The notes under the pieces are model-generated. The model saw nothing but the letters and a program-made list of their open reading frames with translations, did no database searches and was not told the origin of the DNA. From Siphonodentalium dalli (lineage: Eukaryota; Mollusca; Scaphopoda; Gadilida; Siphonodentaliidae), in assembly GCA_032622095.1 (NCBI GenBank), contig CP136062.1, positions 144,912,351-144,976,350 on the forward strand: a stretch of DNA of 64,000 nt. Direction: 5' to 3'. The position numbers and the translations under genes were made by a program. Shown piece after piece: positions 57,221 to 64,000 of the stretch. Each line of letters starts with the position of its first letter. Within the stretch, counting starts at the first letter, position 1.

Positions 57221-58870
57221 ACTAACTTATTGATATTAGATATGGAGCCACTCTGAAATTTCACTTTAATTTTTCGAATTTAAAGAGCGTTTAGTGATTA
57301 TATAATTTATTAAATGTCGCAATTAATCTTACCATGACATATGCGATATAAAATTAGACATATACAGTAAGTATGACTCTGCTAAATATAATGCCACATG
57401 TTTATAATAAAATTGGAACCCCCCGTCCACGATGACCGTCAAAATGGCAACTGAAAGAGGACAATTTGGCGGTTTTTCACCAATATCTTCTAGATCAGTT
57501 TCTATTTTGTATTTTTCATATTAACTGATCATGGAAGCAATGAAATATGCCATTCGATTTTCTAAAATAACTTGGTATGAAATTTCACCAAGAATTACCG
57601 TTAGGATTCTAGTCATGTTTTAAGAAGAAATGGACAGAACTGTGCACAGTAAGTGAGGTATGCCATTGATTATGAATATTTCAACTCAATGGAACAAAAT
57701 TGTCACATGTTATTGGGCCAGAGTAGGCATATAATTATGCCCCATCTCAGTTAATTTTCAGATTGCTGCTCATTTCCGTTCAAAACATGGCCAGAATCCG
57801 ATAAAAAGTTTTCGGCAAAATTGCATTTTGCATCATTTAAAATGGAATTGTCATGCCCCATAATGTACATCCAGAATAGAACATTAGTTGTCAGTTGATT
57901 AACTAGCATGTTTAATAACAAAGTGAATCACAACTTGCTACCTTTACAGAAGAGTAGAGCATAATGTTCGGGTTTTATGTGAAAATATCAACTTTTCTGT
58001 AAAATTTTGTGGACATTTTGGAAGCCATCTTGAGTATTTCTTTCTAAAAACACCTCAATGTGATGCATCTAAGACGGATCAAATCATAAAAAAAACCCAA
58101 ATATATTTCCAAATAGTCCAAGCCTGATAAGTTAGAATTTTGAGAGAAAATTTCAATATGTGGGTAATTTAATCGTAACAATTAACCAAGATGCATCATA
58201 AATGTAAGTATTCAATGTATTTACGACATAATATTCAATTTTAAACCACAACTTTTTTTACAAGCAATCGTATTATATTTTGGCCGCCATTTTGACAGCA
58301 ATTTTTAGCCAAAGTGACAATTTTAATTTCATTGGGTTAATATAGTCACACGTAATGGGATGCATTACTTACATTGTGCAGTTCTGCTCATTTCTTGTTG
58401 AAATTTGACTAGGATAAATTTATGATTTTTGGTGAAATTTTATATTGAATTCTGTAAAAATAGATTTTGTTAAGGATTAGAAGGAGATGGAACCCCATGC
58501 ACGACATATTTCACTGCTACAGTGATCCGTTAACATGAACATAACAAAATAAAGTAAAATTGTCAACCAGTTTCAAACAGCTGAAACTGATATAGAATAT
58601 ATTAGTGAAAAAAATGTCAATTTTTCCACTTACGGCTTCCATTTTGAGGGCCATCTTGGGCGGGGGGATTCCAATTTTGGTTTAAAATTTATCATTATAT
58701 CTCGCAGAGTCATACTTACTGTATATGCCTAATTGTTAATTGCATATCCCATGGTAAGAGTAATTACGACATTTAGTAAATTTAGTAAACGCTCTTTAAA
58801 TTCGGGAAATCCCTAAAATTTGGGGTTAAAGTGAAATTTCAGCGTGGTTCGATACCTAATATCAATTAGT
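57221..58870. mobile_element. 1.65-kb non-autonomous element with ~250-bp TIRs
   Basis: The left arm starts ACTAACTTATTGATATTAGA and the right arm ends with the complement of ACTAATTGATATTAGGTATC. Both continue inward through GAAATTTCACTTTAA, TAAAGAGCGTTTA, ATTAGACATATACAGTAAGTATGACTC-like sequence and TCCAATTTTGG..CCCC for about 250 bp. The interior has no open frame but repeats CCATTTTGA/CCATCTTG words. It is inserted in the inverted repeat region of the larger element. Target duplication not resolved. Confidence 0.75.
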
Positions 58871-59034
58871 ATGTGAATATGTGCAAAATTTCATACTTTA
58901 GTCATAAAGTGAACAATTTTGTTACTAATCTATTCCACCATACTACCATAAGCCATCACATTACACTATCCGCGGGCCCATGGGGCTGCCCGGGCAGTAA
59001 TTAGTCACACTCATATATCAAAGTGCAAATACGA

Positions 59035-59062
59035 AAATGACGTTACTTGTAACGTCATTTTT
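59035..59062. promoter_or_regulatory. Perfect palindrome with two TGACGTTAC arms
   Basis: AAAATGACGTTAC, loop TT, GTAACGTCATTTT. The arms contain CRE-like TGACGT words. It could be a bZIP dimer site or a small hairpin. Confidence 0.35.
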
Positions 59063-59710
59063 GTAAATTGTCAACTTAATAGACACATTTCGACTTTTGA
59101 ATGACGACAGATATAATTATTGCGAATAGCTATTTGTTGTCCCGTAATGTTTTTGGGCGGTCCAAAAACCTTTAATTGACGACAACGAGTCTGTTTGCTT
59201 CCTACTGCGTGTCGTAATTATTTATTATTGATGATCAGAAACATATTAGTATTTTCTTTCACTGATATACCGAGAATACATATTTAAAATGTCCATTCTG
59301 CTCATATAATATAATATTCGGCCGCTAGTCTTATTTTTATAATGATTAAAACAAATTCCGAAGTTAGCCGAAGATTTTGTTTTGTAGACATGGAAAATAA
59401 ATGTAAGTTTCACTTTTCGTCCAGTGATTAATTCAACCGCAATTGCCCTCATCTATACTCTCATCTTAATCTGCAATTTAGGATATGTATAGATAATTTA
59501 AAAGTAATGTCAAATATTTACCACTGAACTTATTTATATTGTTTTCTGACCCTTCTGTTATATGGACCCAAAATATATTTGGCAGTTTGTTTTTGAAATT
59601 TTGTGATTAAAGTAAATGAAATTTCATCTTGTATACACACTCCATTTGATTAATATTCCCGCTATATTTCAGAACTGGCCATCCAAGACTGGTTGGTTTC
59701 ACGATAACGA
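59063..59710. other. No recognisable feature
   Basis: Non-coding. Confidence 0.45.
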
Positions 59711-59794
59711 CAACTGTGCATTATTATAACCTAAATAATGTAGAGTTATTGCCCTCCGAATGTCGAGTTATTGTTCAATAATGCACAGTTATTG
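59711..59794. repeat. 84-bp hairpin
   Basis: CAACTGTGCATTATT pairs with AATAATGCACAGTTATTG. The loop contains two further GAGTTATTG words. Confidence 0.6.
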
Positions 59795-60329
59795 TGTTCC
59801 ATTGACAACGCATACATACGCAAAGATAGCATATATAAAGTTTGCACGCGAAATTCATGAATTCGATCGCGGCTTTTGAAGTTTGTCGCGTTAATATAAT
59901 ATGGAGAGAACACTGCGAATGCAACAACTTCGCCGAAATACGTCGCAGTTCTCTTAATAAAACGTCTTTAGTTATTATGTATCGCGGTGTGTTATTACAA
60001 AGCCCATATAAATGCTCATATTTTACGTGGGACTTAACTGTTTTTTCTGTAAAAGAAATCACAGATGAAGTCTTGGAATATTATTAAGTATATTCTACCA
60101 CGATGTATTAATAAATTATCATATATTATTTCGGTTTTACACGCAGTTATATACATACACATGTTCATGCGCTCGTCTTTCCGTTACCGGAATAGTCCAA
60201 TATGTATATATTGTATTAATATACAGATTGCATATACGCGAAGACTTTAAAAGTTATATATGCAAGTGTTATATAGACATTGGTCATTTCGAAAACATTC
60301 CACATTTCCCAGATGCCCTTAGTCGTGTG

Positions 60330-60535
60330 GCAATAAAGAGCGTTTAGTTTTAATTTATCGTGACGCGGTATAATATAGATAGTGCGGTTTATTGATGTGG
60401 GATTTAATAAGTTTACGTTCATTGTAATGAATCATTTGTATATGGTGTGCACTATCGTTTTGCCGACTTGTGTGACAATGATGAGCGTTTAGATTTAATT
60501 TATCGTAACGCGGTAACAAAGATGAGTTTGTTTAT
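60330..60535. repeat. Two-copy direct repeat, ~150-bp spacing
   Basis: GAGCGTTTAG..TTAATTTATCGT.ACGCGGTA occurs near 60338 and 60484. Confidence 0.7.
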
Positions 60536-60663
60536 TTCTGTGCATATATTGATGTCAGATGATGCATTTCACAATTTATATCACGCATTATAGGTATATA
60601 TGCATAGTATAATTATGACGCATATATATGATAGCAATATATCCATGTACACCTATGCAAATG

Positions 60664-60805
60664 ATCTCTAATGAGTCGCAATTCTATAAGAAAGTTATTA
60701 ACCGAGTGTACTAAATTCGATTCGAGTCGAGCTTTTGCGAGGCTCGAATAAAATTTAGTAGACGAGGTTAATAAATTTCGTATAAAATTGCGACGAATAT
60801 GAGAT
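60664..60805. mobile_element. 142-bp palindrome (hairpin element)
   Basis: ATCTC...GTCGCAATTCTATA..AAGTTATTAACC..GTACTAAATTCGATTCGAG pairs with its diverged complement around TCGAGCTTTTGCGAG. No coding capacity. Confidence 0.65.
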
Positions 60806-60986
60806 CCATTTTATCACATAATCACATTTTAGATGGGAACAACTATATCGAAACGGCTGGAATTAGAACAAATTGGTATTGATTTCCTTATCACAATCAA
60901 AGAGGAAGTAAAGACACCTTCAAGAACAAATACAGATCCATTTTTAATGTGTCTTTCATGTTGACAACATTGTTCAACCACCCTTA

Positions 60987-62130
60987 GGGTGCATTTACAT
61001 TGCTATATAACTGCACACAGATCTACACGCAGACTAGTGTACACGGGTTGATATAGAAATGCACACAGAAAGAAAACGATATTAGTTCGTGTGAGCAAAA
61101 ATCGTGTCCGCTAAACGTCACGGTCAACGCCGAAGCATTGCGACAGGCAAATCTGTTTTGATTAATTGTTACTCGGGCTTGGCGAATGTGTTTTAGTTTT
61201 CGTTGTCATTTCAACCCGTGTATTTCGAATATTGAACACGGACAGGGACGTGGCAACTTTGGTCAAACTTTTCAACTGTTGGAAATATCATACCTGACAC
61301 ATTAGCTGTAATTTCCAAACCAACAATATGTTGAAAATGAACTTGTAGTTTGATTTTCAAACATTTTATTGGGGGGGGGGGGGGTTTATTGTTTTCGGAC
61401 CAATATTTGCATAATCTCCTACTTTTTATCAAAATTTTGGGCTGGAATGGCCATCAGCTGGAAATTTTCCAACCTTATCATGGGGGCGGGTGTCAGGTTG
61501 GAAATTTCAGACACTTGGAAAGATTGTGTTCTGATCCCTCCCCGTGGCCAGTCAAAAACTGCTAGTTAATTTAATAAAACAATATTGTCCTACATTTGGT
61601 CAACATTGTCATTGGAATTGTCATCAGTTGGAAATTTTACTACATTTGGTCAAATAAAGGGTGTTGTAGGGTGGATACCCATTCCACACAGTTCCAAAAC
61701 GGCCACCGCCCAGATGGTGTCAAACAGGAGACCTATATATATATATAGTTGATCACCTGAAATCCTAAATATTGGTGGAATGATTGGAATCTCCATCTAA
61801 AGCTATATGTGTGCTCGCAAGCCTCTATTTGTGTATACTGTTGTTTATTGTGTATTCCTATGCGATTTTCATACTTTCTTCGAACCATTATCAAGTGGTA
61901 TAAGGATACACTTTAAATACATGCGGCACATACCAAATCGCTGTTGTCTGCTGATGGTAGATCCATTTTTATGTCTGGCCTAAACTGAAACGACTCGTAG
62001 TGAATTGTCAATTACCAGAGTACTGATCAGCGCGCGTTCACTATTAGTAATCGTATTGTGATCACAGTAATGCGCGACACGTGACTTCATACAGATCTGT
62101 ATACAGTTCTATATCAGTGTAAATGCACCC
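60987..62130. mobile_element. 1144-bp PIF/Harbinger-like non-autonomous element
   Basis: The ends are GGGTGCATTTACATTG and the complement of GGGTGCATTTACACTG, with similarity continuing through TATA..ACTG..CAGATCT for about 40 bp. TTA flanks both ends (60984-60986 and 62131-62133). A 3-bp TTA/TAA duplication with G-rich ends is typical of PIF/Harbinger. The interior has no transposase; it carries the reverse-strand dispersed repeat, a 14-G run and a short TA microsatellite near 61735-61748. Confidence 0.75.
61240..61560 (-). repeat. Opposite-strand copy of the AAATTTCCAACT dispersed repeat
   Basis: Compared with the complement of 38570-39030, the order CAACTTTGGTC, TTTTCAA.TTGGAAAT, TAGTTTGATTTT, G run, CCTACTTT..ATCAAAAT, GGCGGGTGTCA..TTGGAAAT is kept. 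It lies wholly inside the PIF-like element. Confidence 0.6.
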
Positions 62131-62304
62131 TTATGAAACATGCTTGTCTCACAGTCAATACTAAATAACCCAACAGAAGTCGAATATCATAATTCTATTC
62201 TAATTCACATAATAATAAAGTTCCGGCATTGACATCGACATCATTGCGCTGAAATCTGACGGCACTGTGCGTGGCGATAATACACACGTGTCTTACTAAA
62301 TGAT

Positions 62305-62619
62305 ATGAGGCCGGGTTTAGGGGCTAATTATGTGATAAACATATTTTCGAAATATTGTGCACCCATGACAATCTTGCGACTGACACTGATGACAATTCGC
62401 TTCGTCGTTACAATTAGCACTCTAGCGGCGCGGTCTATTCAATATCCCGGTCATAAAACGTCCACGACTGATGATGATTTATTCTCTAATTCATATGAAT
62501 ATATACAGAGTTACAAAGAGTTCTTTTCAGAAGATAATATAAATAGTATGATAGGGTATATACATATTTTATACACGTCTCCGGTACAATGGGGAAATAT
62601 TTCACCCGTCATGGGTTAA
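62305..62619 (+). CDS. Candidate small secreted-protein ORF
   Basis: The plus strand is open for 104 codons. From the internal Met (MTILRLTLMTIRFVVTISTL) there is a hydrophobic start that could be a signal peptide, followed by an acidic, Tyr/Ser-rich stretch (TSTTDDDLFSNSYEYIQSYK, EFFSEDNINSMIG). Beyond that the frame runs to TAA at 62617. A donor-like GTCAG|GTAGGT lies downstream at about 62649. No family is recognised, and no upstream promoter or second exon can be shown. A chance open frame is quite possible. Confidence 0.25.
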   Translation: MRPGLGANYVINIFSKYCAPMTILRLTLMTIRFVVTISTLAARSIQYPGHKTSTTDDDLFSNSYEYIQSYKEFFSEDNINSMIGYIHILYTSPVQWGNISPVMG

Positions 62620-62834
62620 TCGTTTTATCTTGGGGTTCGAAGATGTCAGGTAGGTTTTTATTTAACCTAATAAAAGCAGAAGCATGCATAAGAGGAATGT
62701 CGCCGATTGTGTGGAAAGTCAAAAGGTTATCTAATTACGAAGATTGTCAATGGTCGTAACGGTAGATAAGTATTACTATCAGTAACACTGACTCGGGCAC
62801 GGGCTCGGCGACCAGATAAAACTCGTATCCGGGG

Positions 62835-63365
62835 CAAGATACATTCACATACCAAATTTCAAGTCGATAGCTCCACCCGTTTCCGAGATATATAGCCCAA
62901 TGTCATTTGCGGATACCTCGATCACGTCACGATCTGTTGGCGGCGTAATATATTTACTGAATGTTTTTCGATGAGCGAAGCATGGTCCTGCGTTCTTCCC
63001 GATAATTAAGGTAGAGACTTTAAACGTACACAGGCGTGTGATACATCATTGGAAAGATGAAGCGCCACAGATTCTAACCGTGCAAATTATATGACTGGCA
63101 ATTTATTATTCGCGCTATATCGAATCGATTTGTGAGCACCGAACTGAAATATATTAGCGCAAAACGGCGTAAAACAGATTTGACCTCGGCACGTGAAAAG
63201 TTGACCTCGGATCTGAAAATTAATATGCCTATGCCACTTCCCGACCGATAGTATCCTCACATACGAAGTTTCATCGAAATCGGGTCGGCCGTTTTCGAGT
63301 TCATCGCGAACACACAGACCACAGATACACAGACCACAGATACACAGACAGATCTTCCAAAAATA
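62835..63365. repeat. Dispersed AAATTTCAAGTCGATAG / GTTTCATCGAAATCGG motifs
   Basis: CCAAATTTCAAGTCGATAGC..CCGTTTCCGAGATATA (from ~62854) and GAAGTTTCATCGAAATCGGG, then CCGTTTTCGAGTTCATCG (from ~63265), are two versions of one pattern. The second is followed by ACAGACCACAGATACACAGA repeats. Similar patterns lie near 18880 and 47995. They are probably ends of an old dispersed element. Confidence 0.5.
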
Positions 63366-64000
63366 TATAATAGATATATACTAATTAACGGTTGCTTATA
63401 AAATCTTGTGGGGTGGGTGCTGGTTTGTTCTGACCAATTTGCGGGTTTGTTCTGCGCAGAGTTGAGTTATTTCCCCTCACGTCGAAATGATACAGCTTGA
63501 ATGTGCACCATCAACAGATTACACATACATGTATATAAGCTTATATAATTGTACAATATAATAAATATAACATTTATATCGCTATACATGTTTAGCCAGC
63601 AGAACATGATAAAATGGTCATGTCTGCGACGTGCAAGAAGTTTTATATTATGCATAGTCAAATTACATTGCAACATCCTACATCACACGGAGTGAATTAG
63701 TATAACTATCATCTATATGATGCAGGATGCCGCAGTTTACATTTGGCCATGCTAAATATCAACACTGCATGCTGTACAAACTAATAATGATAATATTAAT
63801 ATAGTGAAGAACAATTCGAATATATCATTCTTTAGGATATAAGTACATGTACAATTGAGAGTTCAAAGTGGACTTTCCTAAAAGTATACATACTTGGTTA
63901 AGGATTGCGCGGTCATGCAAATTCAAAATTTCGCCCTTGGTCATAATGTTCGCTTTTCCGCGGTATTTTTCTGGGATAAATTTATCCCTAATGTTTTGAA
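63366..64000. other. No recognisable feature
   Basis: AT-rich and non-coding to the window edge. Confidence 0.45.

Larger units (their letters stand above)
51830..58997. mobile_element. 7.2-kb repeat-rich element with inverted TGCCCGGGCA ends
   Basis: The left end reads TA-CTGCCCGGGCA and the right end TGCCCGGGCAG-TA. Similarity of the inverted ends continues with CCCATGGGC..TAATATGGTG..TTATGGTA on both sides. Inside are ~160-bp half-repeats in direct orientation on the left (51.85-52.55 and 55.5-56.2 kb) and inverted on the right (56.99-57.2 and 58.9 kb), a LINE and a long-TIR element. No transposase is seen. It could be one large non-autonomous DNA transposon with subterminal repeats, or two inverted repeat blocks by chance. 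Confidence 0.45.

Noticed and set aside
1-64000. CRISPR arrays, bacterial operons, phage or viral genes
   Set aside because: Direct repeats are satellites or transposons without spacer regularity. No prokaryotic gene organisation or viral structural gene is visible; the only polymerases are LINE reverse transcriptases.

Overview
This is animal (metazoan) nuclear DNA, most likely from a marine invertebrate. A mollusc or another lophotrochozoan is my best guess, from the AT-rich background, the frequent ACATGTA-type words, the mixture of decayed non-LTR retrotransposon families and the tRNA-derived SINEs. That assignment is inference; no species-specific gene is recognisable. Nothing prokaryotic is present: no operons, CRISPR arrays or rRNA.

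Most of the window is transposon and repeat sequence. From left to right: a ~145-bp satellite (1.0-2.8 kb) split by a TTAA-targeting MITE; a foldback element (2.8-3.5 kb); decayed LINE reverse-transcriptase pieces (4.9-5.6, 7.9-9.0 and 9.6-10.7 kb); a dense cluster of TTAGTCA heptamers (6.6-6.9 kb); a foldback at 14 kb; a ~307-bp duplicated unit carrying perfect TGCGCATGCGCA palindromes (16 kb); an SGNH-hydrolase-like ORF (17.6-18.5 kb); an almost intact LINE ORF2 on the minus strand (19.7-22.5 kb); a long decayed LINE on the plus strand interrupted by a second copy of the TTAA MITE (22.9-26.7 kb); a SINE (27.9 kb); LINE ORF1/endonuclease remains (30.4-32.5 kb); a 2.65-kb unit repeated four times in tandem (37.7-49.4 kb); a 7.2-kb repeat-rich element bounded by inverted TGCCCGGGCA palindromes and TA (51.8-59.0 kb), which holds a 5'-truncated LINE flanked by identical 330-bp repeats; and a PIF/Harbinger-like non-autonomous element (61.0-62.1 kb).

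The only host-gene signal I can build is on the minus strand. Short open segments with good splice sites lie at 35651-35597, 32893-32831 (weaker), 29145-29098 and 17432-17170. Their phases fit (0-1, 1-1, 1-1, 1-stop), so they could be joined into one small acidic reading frame that ends in a cysteine-containing tail. Upstream of them, each 2.65-kb unit holds a mini-intron followed by a 100-nt exon with an ATG and 30 codons (MSLSEKNVLY...VFAFK) that ends in phase 0, which suits the 35.6-kb exon. A diverged copy of the same exon and mini-intron lies in the opposite orientation at 51.5-51.7 kb. The model is therefore a small unrecognised gene whose promoter/first-exon cassette has been amplified in tandem, with introns filled by retrotransposons. 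The splice joins are inference and need RNA evidence.
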